Positions 1 to 7,402 of a stretch of 30,724 nt of DNA are shown in pieces. The translations under genes and the position numbers were made by a program. Origin of the DNA: Actinomycetota bacterium (GTDB lineage: Bacteria > Actinomycetota > Humimicrobiia > Humimicrobiales > Humimicrobiaceae); NCBI GenBank assembly GCA_028695395.1, contig JAQVJB010000006.1, forward strand, positions 1,514 to 32,237, in the 5' to 3' direction. A model generated the notes under the pieces. That model did no database searches and was not told the origin of the DNA. It saw only the letters and a list, made by a program, of their open reading frames with translations. The stretch's first letter is position 1. The number at the start of each line of letters is the position of its first letter.

Positions 1-43
1 CAAATCCCCCCATCCCGACCAGTAAACTGTAGTTCTTTGGGAA
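1..43. repeat. 43-bp direct repeat, copy 1
   Basis: This segment is identical to 171-213, with a period of 170 bp. The match ends at base 43, where the two copies diverge. Its left limit is unknown because the window begins exactly at the first repeated base, so the true repeat may be longer and may be the 3' part of a tandem duplicated element. It contains CCCG and GGG arms that could pair around an AGT-AA-ACT core. Confidence 0.9.
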
Positions 44-59
44 TAATTTTTAAGTAGTG

Positions 60-86
60 TTTAAATATGCCTGTGACATATTTAAA
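60..86. repeat. Inverted repeat (10-bp perfect arms) between the two direct repeats
   Basis: TTTAAATATG at 60-69 is the exact reverse complement of CATATTTAAA at 77-86, with a 7-base loop. No U-run follows it, so it is not a typical intrinsic terminator. It may be an operator, or a hairpin separating two copies of a leader element. Confidence 0.6.
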
Positions 87-213
87 CCAGGGATTTGAAA
101 GGACGCAATTGAGGCGTGACAGCCGAAAGAGTCCGCGGCTCTGCAGCGAACCGAAGGTGAGACGAAAGACCAAATCCCCCCATCCCGACCAGTAAACTGT
201 AGTTCTTTGGGAA
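87..213 (+). ncRNA. Candidate structured leader RNA upstream of the methyltransferase gene (class unknown)
   Basis: GGGATTTG at 90-97 is exactly complementary to CAAATCCC at 171-178, closing a domain of about 73 bases. That domain is much richer in G+C than its surroundings. Inside it AGCCG pairs with CGGCT (about 121-140). After the closing stem, TCCC and GGGA at about 184-212 can form a second stem. The segment ends about 20 bases before the ribosome binding site of the methyltransferase gene, which is where a riboswitch or other cis-regulatory RNA would sit. I could not match it to cobalamin, SAM, FMN, glycine, lysine or c-di-GMP riboswitch consensus. The 3' half is duplicated at 1-43. The stems are seen in the sequence; the regulatory role is inferred. 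Confidence 0.35.
171..213. repeat. 43-bp direct repeat, copy 2
   Basis: Perfect second copy of bases 1-43. It carries the 3' arm of the closing stem of the candidate leader RNA and is followed by a T-rich stretch and then the Shine-Dalgarno sequence of the methyltransferase gene. Confidence 0.9.
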
Positions 214-244
214 ACTGATATTTTTCTTTTGAAGGGAGGTGAAT

Positions 245-1267
245 ATGAAAAGAAGAAATCTTATTGAGATTGTACAGGAAAAGTATAAAGACAGAAAAAG
301 AGTAGTAGCACCATTGCTAGGCTTTCCAGGTGTTGATATAACGGGCAGCAATATAAAGGTAGCGCAGCAGAATTATGGAGAGCACTACAAGGTAATGAAA
401 AAGCTTGTAGAGATGTTTGAGCCGGATATCATCTTCCCTTTGATGGACCTGTCAGTAGAAGCAAATGCTCTTGGAAGATACACTGTTTTCCCGAAAGAAG
501 AATCTGCGACAGTGCCAAAAGATAAGTTTATTATTGATGATATACAAAAAATAAGGGATATAAATATAAGCCTGGACAGCAGAATAATCGGATATGTAAA
601 TACCGTGAAACTTATGAGGCTGGGACTTGATGAAAAAGTACTTAAGGGAGCTTATGTAATAGGGCCTTATTCACTTGCTGCTTTAATAATGGGTGCGGAC
701 GAAGCAGCAATCTGCTCGTTGCTTGAACCTGATAAACTTACCAGATTGTGCGAACTGACAGTTGAGAAAATACACGAATATGTAAACATGTTAGTAACAG
801 CAGGGGCAGAAGTTATCTGTGTTTTGGAACCTACTGCAGTTATGCTTGGTCCTGAACAATTCAGGGAGTTTTCAGCTAAATATGTCAAGCATATAGTAGA
901 TAGCTGTAAATTCAGCGGAGTAAGTACGATTTACCATACATGCGGAAATACCACACACCTTGTAAACGAGATGGCTAATTCAGGAGTTGACGGGATCAGC
1001 CTGGATTCAAAAGAAGTAGGCGTAGATTTGAGAGAAATCGCTAAAATACTGACTAAGTATGTTCTGATAATAGGTAATGTCAATCCAAACGGTGTAATGC
1101 TCAGAGGTAAACCTGAAGATGTAAAAAAAGATGTAAATGACCTAATGGAAATGATGGATCCATATCCGAATTTTATTCTCAGTACAGGATGTGATCTCCC
1201 CCAGGAGACACCTCTTGAAAATATAAAGGCGTTTATGGACGTAGGCAGAAGCTACAAAATAAAATAA
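245..1267 (+). CDS. Uroporphyrinogen decarboxylase-superfamily (MtaA/CmuA-type) methyltransferase
   Basis: 340-residue protein of the UroD superfamily, closest in type to the MtaA/CmuA/MtbA enzymes that move methyl groups between corrinoid proteins and an acceptor in anaerobic C1 metabolism. The zinc-site pattern of the methyltransferase branch is visible: His231-x-Cys233 in IYHTCGN and Cys316 in STGCDLPQETP. This argues against a true haem-pathway UroD. Start: a GTG at 239 is in frame, but it overlaps the strong Shine-Dalgarno AGGGAGGTG. The ATG at 245 has correct spacing and is preferred. The gene stands alone, with a candidate leader RNA before it and a hairpin after it. The acceptor (coenzyme M, tetrahydrofolate or other) and the partner corrinoid protein cannot be read from this window. 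Confidence 0.85.
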   Translation: MKRRNLIEIVQEKYKDRKRVVAPLLGFPGVDITGSNIKVAQQNYGEHYKVMKKLVEMFEPDIIFPLMDLSVEANALGRYTVFPKEESATVPKDKFIIDDIQKIRDINISLDSRIIGYVNTVKLMRLGLDEKVLKGAYVIGPYSLAALIMGADEAAICSLLEPDKLTRLCELTVEKIHEYVNMLVTAGAEVICVLEPTAVMLGPEQFREFSAKYVKHIVDSCKFSGVSTIYHTCGNTTHLVNEMANSGVDGISLDSKEVGVDLREIAKILTKYVLIIGNVNPNGVMLRGKPEDVKKDVNDLMEMMDPYPNFILSTGCDLPQETPLENIKAFMDVGRSYKIK

Positions 1268-1340
1268 TATTATATAATCATATTATCAAAGTATGCTTAT
1301 ACAATATAATTTAAAAGCTTTTACCGGAAATTAAATTTAG

Positions 1341-1367
1341 AAGGGCTTCCCTTAAGGGGAAGCCCTT
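1341..1367 (+). terminator. Strong hairpin after the methyltransferase gene
   Basis: AAGGGCTTCCC at 1341-1351 pairs perfectly with GGGAAGCCCTT at 1357-1367 across a 5-base loop, 73 bases after the stop codon. The downstream bases are AT-rich but hold no long U-run, so termination efficiency is uncertain. Confidence 0.55.
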
Positions 1368-1466
1368 AAATATTTATAAAACCAGGATATTTAAAACTTT
1401 ATTTTTTTTAAATAAAATAATACAATTATATAATATTAACTAATAATATATTATTTTAATCACAAT

Positions 1467-1805
1467 ATGCAAACTGGCTCTATTAAAAATAAAAAGATAA
1501 ATATAAATATAAAAGTCATTAAAGCCACCGGTTATTTTGAAAAGCTAAGCGGTCTAATAGTAAGAAAATTAAAAGAAAACGAGATATTTTTAATAGATAA
1601 TTGTAATGGAGTCCATACATTCTGGATGACAAGAAAAATCGATATAATATTTTTAAACAAATATAATAAAGTCATAGATTTATATAAATATTTTAAAACT
1701 TTCAGATTTACCCCATTTATCAAGAATTCAGTCGCAGTAATCGAAGCTGAAGCAGGTTTTATTGATAAATATGAAATATGTTGCGGAGATATCCTCAGTT
1801 TTTGA
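1467..1805 (+). CDS. DUF192 family protein
   Basis: 112-residue protein with the DUF192 pattern: an early GYFEKLSGLIVRKL segment (family: R..GLM.R), HTFWMTRKIDIIFLN (family: fWM.n..ipLDiiFid), a short segment ending in a proline-containing turn, and AEAGF...CCGDILSF (family: a.G......Gd). Bacterial DUF192 domains are small beta-rich proteins of unsettled function. This one has no signal peptide or cysteine lipobox, although many relatives are exported. No clear Shine-Dalgarno precedes the ATG, and the upstream DNA is nearly all A and T. It lies ahead of the pilus operon in the same direction; DUF192 genes do occur next to tad loci, but a role in pilus assembly is only inferred. Confidence 0.75.
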   Translation: MQTGSIKNKKININIKVIKATGYFEKLSGLIVRKLKENEIFLIDNCNGVHTFWMTRKIDIIFLNKYNKVIDLYKYFKTFRFTPFIKNSVAVIEAEAGFIDKYEICCGDILSF

Positions 1806-1897
1806 TTACCTATTAAAACAAAGTCTTTTTATAACCAGATACAAAAACAGCCTTATAAATCCAAAAAAATTTTGCAGATAGATATTTCTAATTTTAT

Positions 1898-1929
1898 ATA
1901 AATATGTATTTACATAAATACATATTTAT
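1898..1929. promoter_or_regulatory. Perfect 32-bp palindrome upstream of the pilus operon
   Basis: Fifteen bases at 1898-1912 are the exact reverse complement of 1915-1929 with only two bases between. It lies about 93 bp before cpaB in a 217-bp gap. A second, weaker inverted repeat, TTTAAC (1942-1947) with GTTAAA (1961-1966), follows. The near-zero loop favours a dimeric protein binding site over an RNA hairpin terminator, and no U-run follows. The regulator is unknown. Confidence 0.45.
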
Positions 1930-2022
1930 GCTATTAATATATTTAACATGCATAGAATTAGTTAAAATTATTTATTTAATTCAATATTATCTATAAGGAA
2001 TTAAGCTAAAGAGGAAACAGTT

Positions 2023-2769
2023 ATGAAAATCAGGGGATTATTTTATAAAGAAAAAGTAGTTACATGCATATTTTTATTTATTGCCATTATTGGAGGAATA
2101 TTTATTTATATAATTTTATCAGACCCAGAAGATGGTGAAAAAATACAAGGCGATTTTAATGAGGTACTGGTAGCATCATCATATATTGCGCCAGGTGATT
2201 TTATAGATGAGAATAATATTGAAATTCAAAAGATATCAAACAGTATGTTTTCAGATTTATTTATTGATGATATTGAATTGATAAAAAACAAGGTCGTTAT
2301 TGAGGGAATCGAACAGGGCGAAATAATCTCATACAGTAAGTTTGAGGACTCCAATAAATTTAATAAAAATAATTTTACTTTTTCATCATATATTCCCAGG
2401 GGCAGAAAAGCTGTGACTATACCTGTTTCATATTACGGTGATTTAAATATGATTACAATCGGAGATAAGGTAGATATTATTTCAACTTATTATTGCCGCG
2501 AGGCAGATAATTTAATAGCAAAGACAATTATTTTTGAAAAAGAAATAGTTTTTATTTCAAATAACGATAAACAGGATGGACAAAGCAATGCCGGCAATAC
2601 CAGTGAAAGCCAGCTGGCTTTACTTGATTTCACTAATGGCAATATCACAGATAGTAATACAGGCAGACTTTTAGTCACTTTTTATTTAAATCAGAAAGAG
2701 ACAGAAGAGTTGTTTAAAAGTTATGGTAACGGAGTGCTGAACCTGTCGCTCTGTTCTTCAAAAGCGTGA
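2023..2769 (+). CDS. cpaB: Tad/Flp pilus assembly protein CpaB (RcpC), SAF domain
   Basis: 248 residues. One N-terminal membrane segment at about residues 12-32 is followed by an SAF domain (EVLVASSYIAPGDFIDENNIE) and the CpaB core (RGRKAVTIPVSYYGDLNMITIGDKVDII), ending with a strand-rich LLVTFYLNQKETEEL region. CpaB is an envelope-located Tad component, associated with the secretin in diderms and of unclear role in monoderms. A Shine-Dalgarno GAGGAA (2011-2016) supports this ATG. It is the first recognisable pilus gene of the operon, 6 bp before the next gene. The central linker with repeated Asn, Ser and Gln (about residues 185-210) looks flexible. Confidence 0.85.
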   Translation: MKIRGLFYKEKVVTCIFLFIAIIGGIFIYIILSDPEDGEKIQGDFNEVLVASSYIAPGDFIDENNIEIQKISNSMFSDLFIDDIELIKNKVVIEGIEQGEIISYSKFEDSNKFNKNNFTFSSYIPRGRKAVTIPVSYYGDLNMITIGDKVDIISTYYCREADNLIAKTIIFEKEIVFISNNDKQDGQSNAGNTSESQLALLDFTNGNITDSNTGRLLVTFYLNQKETEELFKSYGNGVLNLSLCSSKA

Positions 2770-2775
2770 TTTAAA

Positions 2776-3537
2776 ATGAAGATATTTGGGAAAGTTATTA
2801 TATTTACCGGAAGCAAGGGCGGATGCGGGCAGAGTTTTGTGGCTAATTGCGTAGCCAATTATTGTGCCATAAAGACCAACTACAATATTTTAATGATTGA
2901 CATGAACGCTGGCTCAAAGGATTCAAGGGCTATTTACAATATATCGAAAGAAGAATTAATGAGCATTGCTGATATATATTCTCAAAAGAAGAAACCTTCC
3001 ATTTCTGAAATAAAAAAGATTATTGTAAATTTCAATAATAGTCTTAGCTATATTTTTCCTCCTCTCAAGCATCAGGAACAGTTTTTTACTTACACATTTT
3101 TAAAATATCTATTTAATCTATTCAAAGGTATTTTTGATTTGGTAATTATCGATTGTGATTTGTTTGTAGATTTTAATATAAAAAAAGGGAGCATTTATGA
3201 TCTATCTGATGAATTAATAATTGTAAGTCTTGCGGACAAGGTATCTGTTTCAAATTTAAATTCAATGATTGATTACTTTTCAAAAGGAAAAGAGAATTTA
3301 AACATAAAGGTATTGATCAATAAATATAATATTAAACCGTCAATACCTCTTTTTAATTTAAATTCACTGATAAGGTACCCGATAAGCCAGTTTCTCCCTT
3401 ATGACAGAGATATTGAAAATCTATATTTAACCAAAGGTCCTGCAAGCATATTTAAATATAACTTGAAACTTATAAATGATTTAAGCCAGGTTGCAGAAAG
3501 CTTAATAATGACAATCTTTAATGATTATAATAATTAA
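2776..3537 (+). CDS. cpaE: CpaE/TadZ-like ParA-MinD family protein with altered P-loop
   Basis: 253 residues of the SIMIBI ParA/MinD fold. The deviant Walker A at residues 12-19 reads SKGGCGQS: the signature Lys of KGG is kept, but the second, phosphate-contacting Lys is Gln. A Walker A' region (NILMIDMNAGSKDSRAIYN) and an LVIIDCD Walker B strand follow. CpaE/TadZ proteins place the Tad machine at the cell pole or midcell. Many lack a canonical P-loop, so the loss may be normal for the family. The N-terminal receiver-like domain of longer CpaE proteins is absent. Position between cpaB and cpaF supports the name. No good Shine-Dalgarno is seen, and coupling to cpaB is likely. Confidence 0.75.
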   Translation: MKIFGKVIIFTGSKGGCGQSFVANCVANYCAIKTNYNILMIDMNAGSKDSRAIYNISKEELMSIADIYSQKKKPSISEIKKIIVNFNNSLSYIFPPLKHQEQFFTYTFLKYLFNLFKGIFDLVIIDCDLFVDFNIKKGSIYDLSDELIIVSLADKVSVSNLNSMIDYFSKGKENLNIKVLINKYNIKPSIPLFNLNSLIRYPISQFLPYDRDIENLYLTKGPASIFKYNLKLINDLSQVAESLIMTIFNDYNN

Positions 3538-3555
3538 ATTTAATTTAAATCCAAG

Positions 3556-4791
3556 ATGAAAGAATATAAAGGCATTGACTTAAAAAAATCGGTACAGGAT
3601 AAGATGTCTTCTACATTAGATTTTTACGAGATAAGCAAACTGTCAGAAAAAGAGCGTTTTCTAAAAATCGAGGAAGCCTTATATAGAATTATCGAAAACG
3701 AAGAAATTAAATTATCTAAAAAGATTATCAAGAATATTATTTCAAGAATCTATGAGAGCAGTTTTGGATTCGGGCCCATATCATCCCTGATGGATGATGC
3801 AGATATTAGCGAAGTAATGATAAATAATCATAATTTAATTTATTATGAAAAAAATGGAAAAATTTATAAATCTGATATTGAGTTTGAAAGCAATAAGGAA
3901 GTTAGGGACTTTGTTGACAAAATATTAAATCCTTTGGGCTTAAGGCTTGATGAGAGCAGCCCGATGGTAGATGCAAGAATAGGGGACGGTTCCAGAATAA
4001 ATGCCGTAGTAAGTCCTGTAAATGTCAATGATATATCGGTTACGATAAGAAGATTTAAAAGGAACCTGAAAGATGTTAGCAGTCTTATGGAACTGGGTAC
4101 GCTAACAAAAGAAATAGCAGAATTAATAAAAATTTTTGTCCATAAAAAAGCAAATATAATTTTGACAGGAGCCACATCTACAGGAAAGACTACAATGTTA
4201 AATATTCTTTCCTGTTTCATACCAAAGGATGAAAGAGTGATTACCATAGAGGATACTATAGAATTAAATTTAGAGATTGAAAATATTGTTAAACTTGAAA
4301 GCAAACCTCCCAATCTTGAAGAAAAAGGTGAAATAACGATAAGGGATCTTGTAAGAAATGCGATGAGGATGAGACCTGACAGGATAATAGTGGGAGAAGT
4401 CAGGGGGAATGAGATAATCGATGTCCTGCAGGCAATGAATACCGGACATAAGGGTTCAATGACAACAGTTCATGCAAATTCCGGTTTTGACCTTATTTCA
4501 AGATTGGAAAGCATGCTTATGATTGCTTCCCCGAATTTAAATGAATATGTAGCCAGGAAAATCATATTATCTTCTGTTGAGATCATCATTTTTCTTGAAA
4601 GGTTAAAAACAGGTGAAAGAATAATATCTGAGATTGGTGAGCTAAGCAATATGAAGAATTATGATTCGAGCATTTCTGATATAGATATAAAAAATATTTG
4701 TTTATTTAATAAGAAAAAATATGAAACAAAAAAATATCAGATAAAAGATTGTTTTAATTTCTCCGGGTATTTTCCAAAAAGGTTAAATTAA
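3556..4791 (+). CDS. cpaF: Tad pilus secretion ATPase CpaF (TadA)
   Basis: 411-residue type II/IV secretion ATPase that powers Flp pilus assembly at the cytoplasmic face of the membrane. The N-terminal domain (about 30-190) contains GFGPISSLMDDADISEVMIN, the usual CpaF entry motif. Walker A is GATSTGKT at 205-212. Asp box TIEDTIEL is near 230-237. The Walker B region RPDRIIVGEVRG lies at 273-284, and the His box GHKGSMTTVHAN at about 297-308. All catalytic elements look intact. About 70 residues after the core form a lysine-rich tail. The start ATG follows cpaE by 18 bp without a strong Shine-Dalgarno. Confidence 0.95.
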   Translation: MKEYKGIDLKKSVQDKMSSTLDFYEISKLSEKERFLKIEEALYRIIENEEIKLSKKIIKNIISRIYESSFGFGPISSLMDDADISEVMINNHNLIYYEKNGKIYKSDIEFESNKEVRDFVDKILNPLGLRLDESSPMVDARIGDGSRINAVVSPVNVNDISVTIRRFKRNLKDVSSLMELGTLTKEIAELIKIFVHKKANIILTGATSTGKTTMLNILSCFIPKDERVITIEDTIELNLEIENIVKLESKPPNLEEKGEITIRDLVRNAMRMRPDRIIVGEVRGNEIIDVLQAMNTGHKGSMTTVHANSGFDLISRLESMLMIASPNLNEYVARKIILSSVEIIIFLERLKTGERIISEIGELSNMKNYDSSISDIDIKNICLFNKKKYETKKYQIKDCFNFSGYFPKRLN

Positions 4792-4846
4792 AATTTTTTA
4801 AAATCAAATATGAAATTTTAATATCAATAATATATATTATAATATT

Positions 4847-5740
4847 ATGTTTTCGAACTTTTTTAAGCAAAATTTAGCAATTCCTTTGTCTAGCATTTTA
4901 ATTATTTTTTGTTTTCTAAAAGGTTCTTTTAAATCAATAAGATTATTTATCCTCCGTAAACATATTTCTTTTCAGGATGCTGGCGTCAAGCACTACGGAA
5001 ATGAAAAAGACATAAATGGAAAAAAAGAGTTTAACCGGTTTTTAATTATAAAAAAAACAATATTATTTCCTGTTGTTTTTTTTATTGCTCTGGCGGTGTT
5101 TTTTCTTATCTTTAAGAATATCTTTATTGCAATATTCTTCAGCACCGTTGTCCTTATTGTCTCATTTGAAATAAAACAAAGATTAGATGAAAAGAGAAGA
5201 GAATTTTTTGAGATACAAATAGCTGAGTTTATTTCAAATATGATTATTCTCCTGAAATCGGGTAAAAATGTAAGGCAGATATTTAAAATTTCATTAAACT
5301 GGTTTAAAAATCCTTTATATTCTTATTTAAAAAAATTTGATAATGAAGTTGAATTCAATATCCCTTTTGAAAAGGCGCTTGATGGTTTCTCGAAAAGAGC
5401 TGACAACACAGAGATAAACTTACTTGTAAATGCAATAAAAATAAACAATAAAATCGGCGGCAATTTTCTATTTATTGCTTCAAACATTCTAAAAACTGTT
5501 CAGGATAATATTAGAATCAGGACAAAGATTAAGACGCGAACTGCGCAAAGCAGGCTTTCAGGGAATATAATAGTTTTCTTTCCGGCAATCGGCTTTATTT
5601 TTATGTATTTAATCTTTAACTATGCTGTTGAAAGATTCATATCTACCACTCTGGGCATCTCAGCTATTTTGATTGGAACAATATTTGAATTAGCCGGTTA
5701 CCTGATAATAAAAAGGATTGTGAGGGAAGATTATATATGA
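4847..5740 (+). CDS. tadB: Tad pilus inner-membrane platform protein TadB (T2SSF domain)
   Basis: 297 residues. Membrane segments lie at about 10-25 and 65-100, with a pair at about 240-290. Between them is a cytoplasmic GspF/T2SSF helical domain with the typical FISNMIILLKSGKNVRQIFKI and FEKALDGFSKRADNTEINLLVNAI segments. TadB and TadC form the membrane platform on which CpaF acts. A 55-bp, nearly pure A+T gap precedes it, holding a weak 9-bp inverted repeat (4788-4796 with 4813-4821). No Shine-Dalgarno precedes this ATG, so the start is less sure than the gene. The stop overlaps the next start (ATGA). Confidence 0.88.
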   Translation: MFSNFFKQNLAIPLSSILIIFCFLKGSFKSIRLFILRKHISFQDAGVKHYGNEKDINGKKEFNRFLIIKKTILFPVVFFIALAVFFLIFKNIFIAIFFSTVVLIVSFEIKQRLDEKRREFFEIQIAEFISNMIILLKSGKNVRQIFKISLNWFKNPLYSYLKKFDNEVEFNIPFEKALDGFSKRADNTEINLLVNAIKINNKIGGNFLFIASNILKTVQDNIRIRTKIKTRTAQSRLSGNIIVFFPAIGFIFMYLIFNYAVERFISTTLGISAILIGTIFELAGYLIIKRIVREDYI

Positions 5741-6630
5741 AAATTGTAACTTTTGCAGTACTAACATACTTTTTATTCTGCCTTTTTTTTATCCATTATC
5801 TGTATAAAAAAAAATTATTAAAAAAAAGATCTGTAACTTCAGGTAAAAATGAATCCGCTCCAGAATTACCGGAATCCACCAATAATAAAAGCTTATGGTT
5901 TACAAAATTTCTTTTGCTTATAGGAAAAATAACTTCCAAGGCAATGCCGGGTTTTTATTTAGTTAAATTAAGCGGAAAAATTGATTTTATAAGTATCAGA
6001 TATACCGGATTGAGCATTTACTGCGTTCTTGGTTTTAAAATATTGACTGCTCTCGCATCTGCAGTACTTTTAACAATTATAATCATGAATTTTTCAAATC
6101 TTTATATCTTTTCAATTTCCGGATTTATTTTCGGATTCTTTACCCCTGATTTTTTTGTAAATATATTTGTTAAAAAATTAAACGGGAAGATTGAAAATGA
6201 GCTTGCCCATACTGCAGATCTTATCTATGTTGCAACTTTGGCAGGCCAAAGCATCTATAATGCAATAAAAATGGTGGTAAATGAATATAAAGGATATATA
6301 TCCAGTGAATTCTCAATTTTCTTAAAAGACATTGAGCTTGGTTTCGGAAAAGAAGAATCATATAGCAGATTACTTTCAAGAAATAATCCTGAGTCTTTTA
6401 AAAGATTTATTTTTATGCTTCAGCAGGCAGAAAATTACGGTTCTTCTATTAGTGAAATAATCAGCCAGAAAGCTGATTTTTCAAGATTTGAGATTTCTCA
6501 GGCAATCGATAAGAAAACCAGGCTTCTATCAACAAAAATACTTTTCCCTCTTATCTTTTTAGTACTTCCTTCATTTCTGCTGATTGTAGGCGGTCCACTG
6601 ATTTATGTAATAGGAGGGGATTTTTTTTAA
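5737..6630 (+). CDS. tadC: Tad pilus inner-membrane platform protein TadC (T2SSF domain)
   Basis: 297 residues, second T2SSF platform protein. It has an N-terminal membrane helix (about 4-22), a polar linker, a hydrophobic pair at about 105-150, the T2SSF domain (ENELAHTADLIYVATLAGQ onward), a FIFMLQQAENYGSSISEII segment typical of TadC, and a C-terminal membrane helix. The ATG overlaps the tadB stop codon by four bases, so the two are translationally coupled, as expected for proteins that work as a complex. Nothing appears truncated. Confidence 0.88.
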   Translation: MKIVTFAVLTYFLFCLFFIHYLYKKKLLKKRSVTSGKNESAPELPESTNNKSLWFTKFLLLIGKITSKAMPGFYLVKLSGKIDFISIRYTGLSIYCVLGFKILTALASAVLLTIIIMNFSNLYIFSISGFIFGFFTPDFFVNIFVKKLNGKIENELAHTADLIYVATLAGQSIYNAIKMVVNEYKGYISSEFSIFLKDIELGFGKEESYSRLLSRNNPESFKRFIFMLQQAENYGSSISEIISQKADFSRFEISQAIDKKTRLLSTKILFPLIFLVLPSFLLIVGGPLIYVIGGDFF

Positions 6631-6652
6631 TCAAATATCATTACAAGTATCG

Positions 6653-6662
6653 GAAAGGAGGT
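6653..6662 (+). promoter_or_regulatory. Strong Shine-Dalgarno of the pilin gene
   Basis: GGAAAGGAGGT-type site with 8 bases to the pilin ATG, by far the best ribosome site in the pilus operon, where most genes have none visible. A second AAAAGGAGGTG lies inside the pilin leader at about 6686-6696. The pattern fits a need for much more pilin than machine proteins. Confidence 0.7.
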
Positions 6663-6670
6663 AAATATAA

Positions 6671-6883
6671 ATGGAATCAATATCAAAAGGAGGTGAGTTT
6701 ATTATTAATATTTTAATTGCATTAAAGAAAAAGTTAGTTTCCAGAAAAGGTCAGTCCACTCTTGAATATGCTTTGGTAACAGTAGTGGCAGCAATAATAT
6801 CGGCTATATTGATTGCAGTAGGCAAACCGATGATAGTTGATTTGATATCGAAATCTTTTGCCAAGATTTCTGACATGATTTAG
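6671..6883 (+). CDS. flp: Flp-type major pilin
   Basis: 70-residue prepilin. A 27-residue leader ends in SRKG and is followed by the Flp motif QSTLEYALV. Gly27 is the -1 cleavage residue and Glu32 the +5 glutamate; cleavage would leave a 43-residue mature pilin made mostly of one hydrophobic helix, as in Flp pilins. It has the strongest Shine-Dalgarno in the operon. The leader is rather long and contains a second Shine-Dalgarno-like stretch, so initiation inside the leader is conceivable, though no ATG, GTG or TTG in frame follows it. No prepilin peptidase gene is present in the window, so processing must be done by an enzyme encoded elsewhere. Confidence 0.93.
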   Translation: MESISKGGEFIINILIALKKKLVSRKGQSTLEYALVTVVAAIISAILIAVGKPMIVDLISKSFAKISDMI

Positions 6884-6894
6884 CAAGCGGGTAA

Positions 6895-6913
6895 CCAGCT
6901 TTAGCCAGGCTGG
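6895..6913 (+). other. Small inverted repeat between pilin and tadE
   Basis: CCAGC (6895-6899) and GCTGG (6909-6913) can pair, just after the pilin stop. This position suits a partial terminator or an RNA-stabilising hairpin that lowers expression of downstream minor-pilin genes. Only five base pairs are seen, so support is weak. Confidence 0.25.
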
Positions 6914-6946
6914 AGGAATTAAAGAAATAAGGATTTAACCGGGCAT

Positions 6947-7402
6947 ATGAAAATGAAATCAAAAATAAAAAAAAATATTTTAAAAAATTATTTAAAAAAT
7001 AATAGGGAAAAGGGTCAGTCAAGCATAGAGTTTATCTTAGTGCTCCCATTTGTAATTGTCATTTTTTTAGTTTTCTTCCAGCTTGGCTATTGCGCATATT
7101 TGCAAAACAATATTGAGCAATCTGCAAGAGAGGCGGCAAGAATTATTTCTACTACTAACTCAAATGCTGAAGCATTTAATATGATTAAGCTGAATTTAAC
7201 AAAAAAAAATCTTGTATTGGATAATATAAGTTTTTATCCTGGCAGCGAATCTGCTAGAAGAATAGGAGACTATATAAAAGTAAGGATAAGCATAAGCTAT
7301 GGTGGTTTTGCACATATTCTTGAAAATCTTATAGGGCAAAAAATAATTCTTAAAGCTGAAAGCGTTATGAGGATGGAGTGTGGCAATCAAACCGAATCTT
7401 AA
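6947..7402 (+). CDS. tadE: TadE-like minor pilin / pseudopilin
   Basis: 151 residues. A basic N-terminus (residues 1-22) precedes GQSSIEFILVLPFVIVIF. This is the prepilin-like motif, with Gly23 at -1 and Glu28 at +5, running into a membrane helix (about 30-50). A YLQNNIEQSAREAARI segment follows, which is characteristic of TadE. TadE-type pseudopilins are processed by the same peptidase as Flp and help pilus assembly. Two in-frame ATGs (6947 and 6953) lie close together; the first is taken because neither has a clear Shine-Dalgarno. The 3' end overlaps the next gene by 23 bp. Confidence 0.85.
   Translation: MKMKSKIKKNILKNYLKNNREKGQSSIEFILVLPFVIVIFLVFFQLGYCAYLQNNIEQSAREAARIISTTNSNAEAFNMIKLNLTKKNLVLDNISFYPGSESARRIGDYIKVRISISYGGFAHILENLIGQKIILKAESVMRMECGNQTES

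Noticed and set aside
87..213. Possible cobalamin riboswitch
   Set aside because: Fragments such as GGTGA, AATCC, CCCG and ACTGTA, and a CCGAAGG segment, occur, but the order, spacing and the conserved GCCACTG box do not fit. A corrinoid enzyme downstream makes it tempting, not proven.
171..213. Possible FMN riboswitch, based on a CCCGACC segment
   Set aside because: The other conserved FMN segments are absent, and the gene downstream is not a riboflavin gene.
1..213. CRISPR array
   Set aside because: Only two copies, a 127-bp interval, and no cas genes.
3864..4313. 149-codon minus-strand frame inside cpaF
   Set aside because: Antisense of a well-conserved ATPase gene; no family features of its own.
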